Made by a program: the position numbers and the translations under genes. 64,000 nt of DNA from Micrasema longulum (Eukaryota > Arthropoda > Insecta > Trichoptera > Brachycentridae): positions 62,001 through 126,000 of the forward strand of contig JAGVSM010000434.1 in NCBI GenBank assembly GCA_022494885.1, written 5' to 3'. This document shows, one piece after another, positions 23,742 to 34,655 of this stretch (position 1 is its first letter; each line of letters opens with the position of its first letter). The notes beneath the pieces were generated by a model, which had not been told where the DNA came from, did not search any database, and was given only the letters and a program-made list of their open reading frames with translations.

Positions 23742-24990
23742 TTATACAATAGAAATGTTTTGATTTTTACCGCGTAAAAGAAAACATTTTTTCAACTAAT
23801 TTCCCGTAGCACTGAACATCATTATTCTGAAACGAGTTAACTTTCTATATTTCATATAATTTTTGAGAAGTGCTTTAGATTTTACACACACATAAGATAA
23901 CATAAATATATTGTTTATTGATTCAGCGTAAACTTTTTGAAAAGACGCGACGTGACTTTAGTTATTTTAACCTGATTAAAACTGTGTATACGAGATTAGT
24001 TGTGTAAATTGTTTAAAACCTTTGTGGAAAATTTAAAGATTTTTTATAGGTATTTATTTTTAAAAATGTGCACGTCACACAACGGCAAGAACAACATCGC
24101 TCTTAAAAAATTCTAAGTTTTCAGAAAGCAAATGTTTTTTTTTTGTTTAATCAGATTATTAAAAAAAAAAAATTAATGTAGTTTGTTTTTGTTACGCTAT
24201 TAGGTTAGGATTTTTTAATGGTTCTTGCCGTCTAGCAGCTATCCGTTTTTGATTTATTAATTTTTTATTCAGTGTTTTTCTACCTTATATTTACAACCTG
24301 CATTGCGTAATGAGTTAATAAAATAAACCTAAGTAATACTGCATTAGCATATGGGATGAAGAAAAAGACATTTATGGTTATAGAGCTTTTTAAATTTAAA
24401 ATACACAAAAACCATAATTAAAACAGGGCGAAATATTTTTTTATAATTTTAAGGTAGGTATAAAGTAATGAATATATTAAAGGTTTTTGAAAAATTGTAC
24501 TTTTAAGTAAAATGTACACGAAAGTTACTCTTACCACTTAAGTAATGCTAAAAAACAAAACCAAAACTGGCTTACCCCTCGCATTTTTCATGATGTTAAG
24601 AGCATAAAACTGTTTATCGGTGTAGTAATCATACAAAGTTTTTACAATATGTGAATAAAACTTGCAATATTTACTGCATAATAAATGCATTAGCTCCTTA
24701 GAAACGCGGCTTATAGGTGGGTTTTGCATTAAAATGGTATCGTTTTATTGCGCAACTTACATTTATAAGTAATGTTTTTTTTAATTTAGTACAAAATTTT
24801 GTGCGAAAAATACTTTTTGTGTTTTGTTCCTCAAAGATATTTTCAAAAGTTTTATTAAAATCCCACTAAAATGCGTCAATTAAAAAATATATTCAGAGGT
24901 CTATTGTTTTACCGCATCAAAATAATGTGTTATTTTGTGGTATGGAGTAGCGTTATTATGACTGCATATTTTATGCAATATTGCGTCACT
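23742..24990. other. AT-rich stretch, no gene seen
   Basis: No coding frame, repeat boundary or motif recognised. Confidence 0.45.
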
Positions 24991-26290
24991 TTCCAATTAA
25001 GGGACAAAGTTCCAAAAAGGGGTGGGGTTGAATATTAATCAAAATTGGTTTTCTCTTTGATTGTGTAATAACAATTGTTCATGCAAAAGTTTACCTTCAC
25101 ACTTTTTCGTTACTTGTATCTTCAAAACGTCATAAACTAAACAAAGTGCGCTTCGGGGAACGCAGGTATTTTAATGTTTGTTTATTTTGTAAAATACGCT
25201 AAAAATATCGAAGCCAATTGAGCGAAAAATAGAAATTTTCCAAATGGAAAGATTCCGCGGAGTCGGCCGAAAGAAATCTCGCATTGTTTCATTCGTTTTT
25301 TTGGGTCGCATTAGCTGCGCGCCCGGTACATTTTTTTCCGCTTTTGTGTAATTTCATAAATATTACGCGGCACTTTTTCGGTGACGAGAAACGGCGGGAC
25401 GTTCAAATTGGCAAACGTTGTAAATCAAGCAACCGAATGAATTATTGCAAAAGTAATGCGAAGAAACACCCCCATCCGAGGCTTATTCCTTTCCTTCGTC
25501 AGCAAGTCTTCCACCGCGCGCCGAGGGCGCGGGCGATGCGATGGCGAGGGATTGAAAAAACCTCCCGAATATATTATATAGTTATTTATGTTATTGTGAT
25601 ACAAAACTTAGCTTCAATACTTGAGGGGACTTTTATCGATCCGAACGAAAGAGAAAACCTCCGGAAAGCGAACTGATAGGTTATTTTATATTCAATCGTT
25701 TATGAATGGTGTTCAATCTCTCGAGCAATACGTAATCTATTGAATAATACATTCTTAAATGCCTGCTAGTAACCGCTCAAAGCGGAAAACATTGATTCAC
25801 TCTGTATCCAAAATTGACTTTAGCCTTGATTTCGAAATACCGAAGTAATATTTCGATAAATTGATCAATCGACAACAAATGTCGATAACAGGCAGTGGAG
25901 TCGGGCCGTTCGGTTCTTGGAACAAATACGGTACAAATGACGGTAATAACATCGTTGGCTGACGGGTCTACGGAAGATAACCGTCTTACGCAGCAGGGTA
26001 ATGAAATTAAATACTGGGCGATAATCCCCACAGGGGTCAGATTTGTAGGGCTGGGATCGTGATAAGAGAGCCAGGGGAGCCTAATTGGTTCGCGGTCCGA
26101 AATTACTTTCAGATTGACCGTCATAAAGCATCACGGTTGGCTGTCACGGCCATTGGCAAAGCCATTTATTCTTCGCCTGACACAAATATGGCAATAAAGT
26201 TGTTTGTCGCTTTGTATCGGCCTCCAAATTGATTCTGTCTGATCGGTACTTGTTCTCCCTAGATCTGAAAGTGTCGATAAAATCCGAAAA
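24991..26290. promoter_or_regulatory. Large candidate conserved noncoding region
   Basis: About 1.3 kb of unusually complex, GC-richer, non-repetitive DNA. Two relatively long frames cross it (25284-25676 +, 130 codons; 26124-25777 -, 115 codons). Both lack splice-compatible structure, domain motifs or codon regularity, and each reads through A/T-rich regulatory-looking words. Motif-like words include ATTGATCAATCGACAA-type palindromes near 25858, paired ATTGGCAAAGCCATT near 26152, and GGCAATAAAGTTGT near 26189. Probably one or more enhancers in the same locus as the exon at 22964. A promoter/first-exon region is the alternative. Confidence 0.4.
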
Positions 26291-27870
26291 ACATTTGTGT
26301 TTGTCAAAATTTTATCGTGTTACAGAATAACAGCATTATAAAAGACACTTTCTTTATATTAAAGATTTTATGTCTTCAGAATTTTATGTCCTGTTACACG
26401 GTTTTGTGGACCAATCATAATCAAAACATTTTCCTCAAATAATTTTCTTATGTAATCGAAACAGAGAAAAAAAATATATTTTGGTTTATTTTTTAAAAAC
26501 GAAAAAAACGCTTTATTGCTGTTGAAAAATATTTTTTATATGAACACACCTCTTTGTTGAAATATTTTACAAAGGTGCATTTATAACTGTCTTTTTTACA
26601 TTTAAAAAACTTTAATTACGTTTCCAGTACTCACACGATTTCAGAACGTCATTTTTTCTGTTTTTAAGTTACAAACATTATTTAATTTGATCACTAACTT
26701 TCAAAATGGAATGACAGGTAGACGAATGTAAGCATTTACTACTCTTCCTTCTGTTCGCGTTTAATCGAGGGAGTATATCTGCAAAAGCTTTGTGCGATAT
26801 TTACCCAGTGTATGACGGTGAAAATGCCATAAATAGTTGACTTATTTGTTGTAAAATAATAAAGAAGAATACATTATTGACCAATCCATTGTATTTTTTT
26901 TGTTGTGTGCCTTATTCTCTTAATCCAAAAAAGGATAAAATGTTTAAAATAACAACAGACACAACACATTTTGAAGGCTTGTAATAAAATAAAATAATTG
27001 ATATATGTATCGTCAAAGCAAACACAATATCTTGTAGAGCAGAATTTTTTTTAGAATAACGTATTACCCTTATAATATCTTAGTACACTTAATTATTTAA
27101 TCATTTTATATTTATTTTAGTATTAACTTTTTCATTTTGAAAAAAAACATTACTTATATTATCATCCAATACAATACGCATTTTATTTCACACTTTGCAT
27201 ATTCAATATTTAAAGAGAAAAGAGTTAATATTAAAATTTTCCCACCATATGATATTTGACATGCAAATAATTTCACTCATATAAACCCACAAAAAATATG
27301 AGATAAATAATAACGATATTTCTCTGGCTTACAACTAAAACAGGCAATATTGTGTATTACAATTTTACCAAAGAGTGTTTTTAGCCATCGTATGACGTTA
27401 TTTCAAAATACTCAAAAATACATAAATCGTTATTGATCTTTACAAAACAGACATTCGCATTTTGAGATCTGACATGCTTTTAATTATTGTTATATATTAT
27501 TAGCATTATTTGTGCTGTTTTTATTTTTTATTAATTCTGTACTTCTTGCTAATGTAACAAAATACAAGAATTGAAAGTTGTTTAAAAAACATTTGTATTA
27601 ACACAGATTATTTGCATTATGTTGCTCCAACCTTTTAGTATTTATTATAATGTTCTCGGTAAAAGATCCGTATTAAAGAAATCTTAAAGTAAAATAGTAT
27701 TTAGTATGGAAAGTTTGTCAAAAAACTCATTTAAGGACATGCTTAATAAGTACAAAATTGTGCATTATGTTTTCAAGCTTGCATAATTTTTGTACGTCTC
27801 TTGGAAGCTTTGCGCCAACCATAAACCCATTTGTTTTATTTAAAGTGCGTGCAAGCTTTTTAAATCGAAT
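26291..27870. other. AT-rich stretch, no gene seen
   Basis: Very AT-rich with homopolymer runs. No frame, repeat or motif supportable. Confidence 0.45.
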
Positions 27871-27879
27871 AAATATATT

Positions 27880-28275
27880 TATTCGTCGACATTATTGTTT
27901 GAGATGATCTTGGGCGCTCACGGAAGAGTGGTCATACAGTGACATATGAAATGGGGGCCGTGATCATTCCACTTCTACATGCCAATTTGATGAAACCCCG
28001 CGCATTCGTTTAATTCCAGAAGCACGCGATTTATTGGGGTGAAAATAAAGGGGTGAATAATTTAAATTGCCACCAGTGTGGCCAGTGAGAAAATTTCATT
28101 GCGATGAAATAAATATATTCGTGACATTTAACCGGATCGGCCCGGTCGCGGGGTAGTGTTGGAATCGCCTGCCGGGGGTAGGATTGTCAGTGACCCAGCT
28201 ACTGAAGAATAAACAAATTAATGAGAAATCTAAATTTCAATGGTTAAATTTAAATAAAAAAATGGCATTAATTGG
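27880..28275. promoter_or_regulatory. Candidate conserved noncoding element
   Basis: Complex block with abrupt edges (from about TTCGTCGACATTATTGTTTG to GGGAGGATAATCACG). It includes CGCGATTTATTGGGGTGAAA and CATTGCGATGAAATAAATAT words and a palindromic ATCGGCCCGGTC region at 28134-28147. It has no coding frame and is not repeated in the window. The A/T homeodomain-like cores suggest an enhancer; inferred only. Confidence 0.4.
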
Positions 28276-28815
28276 GAGGATAATCACGATTGAGTTTTAA
28301 ATACTCGCCAGTATAATTTATGCGCTCATTCTTTAATTTGAAATATTTGAGAGCATACTTCCTTTTTTTGGTGGAGTAAAATATTCCTCCCATAATTTTA
28401 TCTCTTAATCGATTTTTTTTTTTCAATTACTTATTTAAATGAGATTAATTGTAGTTCCGTAGCTATGTCGCAGACTCCCGGTGAAGAACTTTGAAGCTTA
28501 AACCAAGTAGTTTCACATTTTTTTCCGTATTCTAATATGGTTATTAATTTACTTAAATAAAATTACCCCAATATTTGGTTTAATTTGATGAATGTAAGTA
28601 TTGTAACTGGGTTGAAGTGGATGAAGATACAGTTGTTTATTTTAATACACTGGACCTTTTTTTTTTAAACTCAAATGCAAAAATCTTGATAAAGAAAACC
28701 ATGCGCAGTTTTGGGTTGGATTCTAGACAGGGTAGATGTGAAATTTATTATGTGAGTTATTTTTTATTGTTTCTGGACTGGCACCAAAACCGTGATCGCC
28801 TTACATTCATTTTAT
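28276..28815. other. AT-rich stretch, no gene seen
   Basis: The frame at 28617-28817 (66 codons) has no motif and runs into the SINE-A fragment, so I do not call it a gene. Confidence 0.4.
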
Positions 28816-28893
28816 AAATGATCGAAACACGCTTTATTTTGATTGCCAATGCAGTGCCCTGAGCACTACTTGGAACAGAAGGTGGAATAAATC
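28816..28893 (+). repeat. SINE-A body fragment
   Basis: AAATGATCGAAACACGCTTT, then GCCAATGCAGTGCCCTGAGC and GGAACAGAAGGTGGAATAAA follow the order of SINE-A's 3' half. Confidence 0.5.
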
Positions 28894-29152
28894 ATACAGT
28901 CCTGTAGTAGTATCGCATTGCCCGAATTAGAAGGCCCAAAGCTCGAACACAGCGTTACAAACTCTCTCCCGTATTTATTTATTTAAAACTTCGTACAAAG
29001 AATAAGTATTTTAGCGAAATTATTGCTAAAAGCAATATCTTACAACCAATTGAAAAACAGACTCGTCAAAAGTCATGGTTATTCATAACCAAATATAAAT
29101 GGCCTTAGAATTATAATATTTTGTTTAATCGTAAGAATTCTTTTTTTTTGTT

Positions 29153-29312
29153 AGCCCCCGCAGTGTTATGATTAAGACGCTATTTTCATGCACGGTGGGT
29201 ACCGGATTCGATTCCCAGTGAGATCCGAAAAATAAATGGGATTTTTCTCAAGCCTGGATATTCTGTGCCTATAATTCACTACTGCCATTAAACCTATTAG
29301 CCCGTTCTAGCG
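29153..29312 (+). repeat. SINE-B copy, degraded
   Basis: Head CCCCGCAGTGTTATGATTAA-GACGC, B-box-like GGATTCGATTCCC, then GATTTTTCTCAAGCCTGG, GATATTCTGTGCC and CACTACTGCCATTAAACC. The layout matches the intact SINE-B at 46196, with substitutions throughout. Confidence 0.6.
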
Positions 29313-29466
29313 TGTGCTTGTCTTCAGAGAAACCGCTAACAAGACAAATAACAATAATCCAATAACAACAAAACAAAATAACTGAACTTATAAACAACTA
29401 ACTCTACTCAATCCTTACGACTAAACTATACAAAAAACACGTCCAAGTGACATAAAATACTTAATC

Positions 29467-29786
29467 AATAGTGTTTTGAGTATGTCCTTATGTTTGCATA
29501 CATGCTAAATTTCCTCCCTGGGGAGTTATTTAGATCTTAATTTGTTGCTACAGGGTGGAGTCAGGAAATCCAGCCTGTCCGCAAACATCGCCATATTTAA
29601 AACATCGAAAATGAGACGAACGAATTTGGGAAATGTGGCTGTTTAAACATAGGCAGAATTGTGAATGTTTCACAGTGTGTAAAGTGGCGACATAAACCAG
29701 ACAATAACGGATCATAAGCCTTGCAAAAGCCTAGACTTCAATATCCCTTTCTCAAAAGTGTTTTCGTTCTATGTTGCAACATATTT
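29467..29786. repeat. Foldback element E, degraded copy
   Basis: It starts with the E head (GTGTTTTGAGTATGTCC; CCCTGGGGAGTTATTTAG). It switches to the reverse orientation with AAACATAGGCAGAATTGTGA, CACAGTGTGTAAAGTGGC, GGATCATAAGCC and TTCTCAAAAGTGTTTTCG, ending near TGTTGCAACATAT. SINE-B sits immediately downstream. Confidence 0.6.
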
Positions 29787-29939
29787 GGCGGCCTCACTTT
29801 CATTCACGCACGGAAGGTTCCGGGTTCGATTCCGGGTGAGAAGACAAAAAAATAAATGTGATTTTCCTAATCCTAGATATTATGTATTGCTATTCACCAC
29901 TGTAATTGGACTTCCCGGCCTGTTGTGGTGCAAAAAAAA
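29787..29939 (+). repeat. SINE-B copy lacking the A box
   Basis: GGCGGCCTC joins directly to TCACGCACGGAAGGTTCC, so about 20 bp containing the A box is deleted. The perfect B box GGTTCGATTCC (29823-29833) and the body (GTGATTTTCC, CACCACTGTAATTGG, CCGGCCTGTTGTGGTGCAAA) are intact. A short (TA)n run follows. Confidence 0.8.
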
Positions 29940-29945
29940 TATATA

Positions 29946-30361
29946 TATATATTTTGAACTACACCCATAAAGTGCTCAATCATTAATAAATATTTAAAAC
30001 AAGAATCACTCACTGGATTATTTACAACGGTTTCAGAGAATCATTAAGAATCATAGTTTGTTTGAAAGTGCATTAGTAAAATCTAAATATTTTTTTTTGG
30101 TTGAGATCTATAATACTGAAACTTAGAAGATAAAAATTGGACACAAAATTGTTACGAGAAACATACAAGATGACAATATAACACCTTTTTTCCCTTCATT
30201 AGAGCCTTCTACCAAAACATGATAACATCGGCCAAAAAAATATTACTACAATTATCATTTTATGTAATTTTTTTTTTTTTTGTCTTTTGTTTGTATCTAT
30301 ATTGTTATTATTTTCTCTAAATAATTAATACAACACTTAAAAATAAAAGATATGCAAAAGC
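29946..30361. other. AT-rich stretch, no gene seen
   Basis: No motif. The last 8 bases, GCAAAAGC, are the left target duplication of the next element. Confidence 0.45.
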
Positions 30362-31363
30362 CTCAGAGTAATAATGTTTAACCTAGAGAGATGCCCAAAC
30401 GTAGGAAAACCATTATATGACTATTGGGTATTAAGTAAGCTACAGTTCGCAGCAAAACAATGCGCCTTACTCAGGCCGAGAATTGCCAAATTGATATTAA
30501 TTTGCATTGTAAATACTTTTAAATGTGTCCCTGTGTATCTGTTATTGCAGGGTTTTTCCAATTTATTTTTTTATAATTCGCCTATATTTATTTTATAAAA
30601 CTGAAAATACATGTGTGTTTATTTTTTTATTTATTTATTCATTTTATTCACAATTTACTTATGTTACATTTATTGAGACATAAATCCCGACTTTATGGAA
30701 CCAACGTCCTGTGTTGAGTTTGTTTGTTTGTCCGTCACATCTCCGAAATGGCGAGTCGTAGCTGCCTGAAATTTTGACACGTCATTTTAAATGCGATTTC
30801 AAGGTTAACGTTGCTATTCAAGTAAAGTTTTATCGACCTCTACTTAATAAAAACTCAAACTTTATATAGTTGCCTAGTGCGGCCCTGACATATTGCCCAT
30901 AATCAACTGTCATTATAAACAGTAAACATACTTAAAATCACAAATTTATCCCCTTAATTGAGAAAAAATAGCATCTAAAGTATATATGTTGATAAAAGGA
31001 AAGTTTTAAGCAACATAATACACGTGTCGGGACAATAAATGCCAAAAATCAATTTAAACCGTGGGAAAATATTCGGAATCAATTACCTGTGAAAACTGAC
31101 TCTTTTAACACATTTGACGCTCCTACTGCTGCAACCAAACACACTGCAATTCACCATAGTCGATTTTTTTTATTATAACGTAAATATCCAAGTTATTTAC
31201 AAACAAAGCTAAGCACAGCTACAATATAATCTGATCGAACCCTTATGTTTATGTTGTCAAATAAAACAAAATGGCCACCAATAGGTTGCTAAGCAACATC
31301 GCTTGCGTTCTATGAAACATAGTGATAAAGGCTTCTCTCTAGGTTACGCATTAATATTCTGAG
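30362..31363. mobile_element. TIR element G, copy 1 (non-autonomous, hAT/P-like target site)
   Basis: It begins CTCAGAGTAATAATG..AACCTAGAGAGATGCC and ends with the inverse (GGCTTCTCTCTAGGTTACGC then ATTAATATTCTGAG), giving imperfect TIRs of about 34 bp. The flanking 8-mers GCAAAAGC and ACAAAAGC match at 7 of 8 positions. A collinear copy lies at 44196-45189. Interior frames are short and broken differently in the two copies, so no transposase is encoded. The 8-bp duplication fits hAT or P superfamilies; the TIR does not decide between them. Confidence 0.8.
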
Positions 31364-31371
31364 ACAAAAGC

Positions 31372-32138
31372 AAATTTTAAACATATGTAATGAAAATGTA
31401 TTTCCTAATTTTTTTTTTACGGCTTTCCGCGTTGTCGATAAAGCAGTGCTTCACAGTTAAACGGTAAAATAGAAGAAAAAAACAAGATGGCGACGTTACG
31501 TCAGATTTTACATGGCCAAAATAAATAACGAATATGGATTGTTGGAAAATATCATTCAAGCAAATTGGAAAGAGATTGACTTAATGAACTTAAATATCGT
31601 TTCTTTGTTTTAACATTTAAGAGTGTTGATAAAAATATGTTAATTAAGTTTTTGTATGATGTAAAACTGATAAAATAAAAGTTTGCAAAGCAACACAAGT
31701 ATTTTATTAATTATTATTCAATTGCAAGTAATTGACTGATATATTTTTTCTGCCATTAGGAAAAAACTTTCAAATTAACTTCACCATATTATCATGAAAA
31801 GCGATTTCTTTGAACTGTTGAATAGAATTTCCTTTTTGTTTTACCCCTCAGTTAAATCGGAAGCTACATCCCTCCATCTTTATTTTACCAGCGGTAAATG
31901 ATTGATCGAGTAAAGCAACAAGCGAACTACAAATCCACCTACTTCCGATTCCCCGTGAGATCGACCTAACGAGATAGAACTTCGCAAACACTGGCGAACT
32001 AATTCAACTTAGATATTGACAAAAAATTTTCGTAAATTTTATATTGTTTAAATTTAAGTTTATTCTAATAAACTTATGTTTATGTATTATTGTTGACAAA
32101 AACATTTTTCGCTTTGTGGCATGACATTTTACACTGAT
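31372..32138. other. AT-rich stretch, no gene seen
   Basis: A GC-richer patch at 31850-31990 (GGAAGCTACATCCCTCCATC; GAGATCGACCTAACGAGATA) is complex but short. No coding signal. Confidence 0.4.
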
Positions 32139-32493
32139 ATGTTTATAAATTTGCACACACCGCTTTAATTTTGAGTTACAATTCGACCGGTTTCAAGGTT
32201 ACTACTTCGTCAGAAATCAAACTTACTTATAATTACACGCGTTTCCATTAATATTATAAAATATTGTATTAAAGGGAGAAAAAAATGAAAAAAAGAGAGT
32301 GAAAGAAGATAAAATTAATCATAACGGAAATATATTTAAAAGAGTACATATAAATAGACATACAAAAGAGAATAATATAAATAGCAACGCGTGTAATTAT
32401 AAGTTAGTTTGATTCCTGATGATGAGGTAGTAACCATGAAACCGGTTAAAGTGGAACACAAAATCAAAGTAGTTTATACAAATTTATAAACAT
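32139..32493. repeat. Palindromic GAAACCGGT element F3
   Basis: The outer arms ATGTTTATAAATTTG and CAAATTTATAAACAT are inverse. Inside them, CGACCGGTTTCAAGGTTACT with CGTCAG (left) and CTGATGATGAGGTAGTAACC then ATGAAACCGGTTAAAG (right) are inverse. So are the inner words CAAACTTACTTATAATTACA and TGTAATTATAAGTTAGTTTG. A unique ~120-bp purine-rich centre separates the arms. Read outward, each arm has CTGAYGA, a short stem, and GAAACCGGT. Confidence 0.75.
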
Positions 32494-33095
32494 AAAAGTA
32501 TGTTCATGTATTTGTACTTATTGATCTTTATACACGGCACGCATTGCGTTACAAAATACCTTATATCTTGCAAAAATAAGTATATAATATAATATAAACA
32601 CTTCAATATAATATTAAAAAAATAGCATTAAATGAAATGAATACTATAACGGAGCAGTTTCATATAAAGAACATGCTAAGATATAGATTTAAAAAAATAA
32701 ATAATAAAAATTAAACAATGTGTGGATACAAAATTTACAGTTTTAAAAAGGAGAGGCCTTTTTCTTTAAAAGGTATTTATATAAACATACGAATAGGTAC
32801 AACTTCAGTCGACGTTCATAAATATTGTTTTTATTGATTTGATTCCTTTTTTTATGCTTGTATAATTCATAATCCCATTTACAAAGATTTCTCATAGATT
32901 ACAAGTGAAATCAAACTTACAAATGTAGGATAAAAATTAAAAAACAACAGAGCTTTGACAGAAAATGACTCTTTGTTTATTTATTTTTTTAAAAACCCGT
33001 TAAAGTTTTGTGTAATAAACATGATGTTCTAATTGCAACGTTTTTCCATTTTTTTTGTTTTTGGAAGGTACGGTTATCAGTCCTTTGCTTCGGTC
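32494..33095. other. AT-rich stretch, no gene seen
   Basis: No motif or repeat recognised. Confidence 0.45.
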
Positions 33096-33099
33096 ACCA

Positions 33100-33225
33100 A
33101 TCTAGAAACAATAAAACCAGTGAAGAACCACCTTAAACCATTATTTCGCATCTACCCTACTGGAAATTGAACCCAGAACATTAAGCATGACAGGTGAACG
33201 CGGTTATCCGTACACTACGAGGTGC
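33100..33225 (-). repeat. SINE-E copy (tRNA-derived)
   Basis: The minus strand reads CACCTCGTAGTGTACGGATA (A-box region), ACCGCGTTCACCTGTCATGC, then the B-box-like TGGGTTCAATTTCC and GTAGGGTAGATGCGAAATAA. It is collinear with the copy at 8790-8895. The head resembles a tRNA, but stems are not maintained. Confidence 0.55.
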
Positions 33226-34058
33226 ACTTATCTCCGCCCTTTTAAGAATATTCACCCCAGAGCACGTGCGAAAGCAATGATTATATTTCTAACGCAGAAC
33301 TGTATTTTTTATCAGCCCGGACACAGAACATGCTCAAAGTAACTAGTCAATAAGTTAACAAATAGGAGAACCAAAAAAATATTTTTGTTAATATCAGAAT
33401 CGTCAATGTTACACAGTAAAGTAATCACTTAAACCAGTAAAAGAAGGAAATAGCTACTCAATCAAGTACACTTCATTTAAATCAGTAATAAATGCGTGAC
33501 AGAATGTTTTTAAAAAAATATTCTAGTTTGCCTACTAACTCAAACAAAATTTTAGTTTACTTAGTTCACCGATGGGCACTTAAACATTAAAACAGAGTTA
33601 TTGAACAGTAGAACGCTCCATATAAGGTGTTCCTTTAACCCTGTCACATCCGAAACCACGATGATCAGTATGGGTAAGAAGACATATTAGCATATTTAAA
33701 AAAATATTTACAACATTAAAAAAAAAAAAACAAATGGTTGATTACTTCTTCGGGAGAGAAGTGAGGGAATCGCGGCCGCATGGTTGTTGGCGCATCAGAC
33801 TCCCCTTCCCCCCTCCTTGTTTCTCCCATGCAAGAGTAAGCAACCATTTGCTTTTTTTGATTTTTTTATTTATTATTTTTTTCGTTCTAAAATATTATTT
33901 TAATGTACCATGCATGTCTTCTTGCTTATGCTTATTATCGTGGTTTCCGAAGTGACAGGGTTTAATGAACACACTGTATATGTACCTACATGAAATGTGT
34001 TGATGTAATATTTATTTAAGTAATCAATCAAATACTTCAAGTCCATTTTTTTTTCTTT
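33226..34058. other. No gene seen
   Basis: AACCCTGTCACATCCGAAACCACG at 33638-33661 has a reverse-complement partner at 33939-33962 (CGTGGTTTCCGAAGTGACAGGGTT), so 33638-33962 may be another ~325-bp inverted-repeat element. GCAAATGG-like words recur inside it at 33730 and 33845 (reverse). The frame at 33734-33955 lies within it and is not supported as a gene. Confidence 0.4.
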
Positions 34059-34184
34059 TCATTCCCTTTCCACACCTAATGGTACATAGGGCACTGCATT
34101 AGTACACCAATCGCAGCGTATCTTGATCATTTTTATTACATGAAGGTAAGATCAGTCTTACGCTTCAGGTACCAGTCCAGGGAA
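34059..34184 (-). repeat. SINE-A body copy
   Basis: Minus strand: CCCTGGACTGG, ACCTGAAGCGTAAGACTGAT, CTTACCTTCATG, then CCATTAGGTGTGGAAAGGGA. Near-identical in layout to 11441-11571. Confidence 0.7.
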
Positions 34185-34193
34185 AATATTATT

Positions 34194-34280
34194 ATTTTTA
34201 GTTATTTACAACTTCTTGAAAATGGCCCCCAAAATTAAAAAGTTTTGGTAAATAACGAGAACGCAAATTTTTCTTTAACA
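34194..34280 (+). repeat. SINE-D body fragment
   Basis: TAGTTATTTACAACTTCTTG, AAAATGGCCCCCAAAATTAA and GAGAACGCAAATTTTTCTTT match the SINE-D body. It directly abuts the preceding SINE-A. Confidence 0.65.
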
Positions 34281-34444
34281 AAAAACTGACAGGTCAAGAC
34301 AAGTGACAAGTCCTGTAAATCCCTAGACTCCTAGATTATTTTCAAAAATGTTTTCTTAATTTATTATTACACATTATACCAAAATAGTGCTTGTTTATTT
34401 TCTATGAATATATTTATAGTAACGGTTTGGTCGTGGAGGATCGA

Positions 34445-34655
34445 TTAATAAAAAAAATGTTTTTTTTTTTTTTTTTTAAAAAGAAATATTTGCGTTCTTA
34501 TAATTTACCCAAATATTTAATTTTGAGGGCCATTTTCAACGAGTTGTAAATAACTCACTATTAGAAAATGGAATCGACATGGGGTAGAGTGGGATTCGAA
34601 CCACGGACCTTTGGTCCGTGAGTCCGAGACACTAGCCGCAGGACCACAACCCGAT
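34445..34655 (-). repeat. SINE-D copy (best preserved)
   Basis: The minus strand has the head GGTCCTGCGGCTAGTGTCTC then GGACTCACGGACCAAAGG, the B-box-like GGTTCGAATCCCAC, then CTCTACCCCATGTCG, CCATTTTCTAATAGTGAG, TTATTTACAACTCGTTGAAA and an A-rich tail. The body words recur at 13566, 34194, 38222 and 53453. Confidence 0.75.

Noticed and set aside
25284..25676. 130-codon + strand frame as a gene
   Set aside because: No domain, low-plausibility composition, no splice sites or homologous pattern. It lies in a block that looks regulatory, and a frame of similar size exists next to it on the other strand.
25777..26124. 115-codon minus-strand frame as a gene
   Set aside because: Same reasoning: no recognisable motif, no promoter or splice context; likely chance openness in GC-richer DNA.
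30374..30598. 74-codon frame at the start of element G
   Set aside because: The corresponding region in the second copy (44234-44400) is not open in the same frame, so it is not a conserved element-encoded protein.
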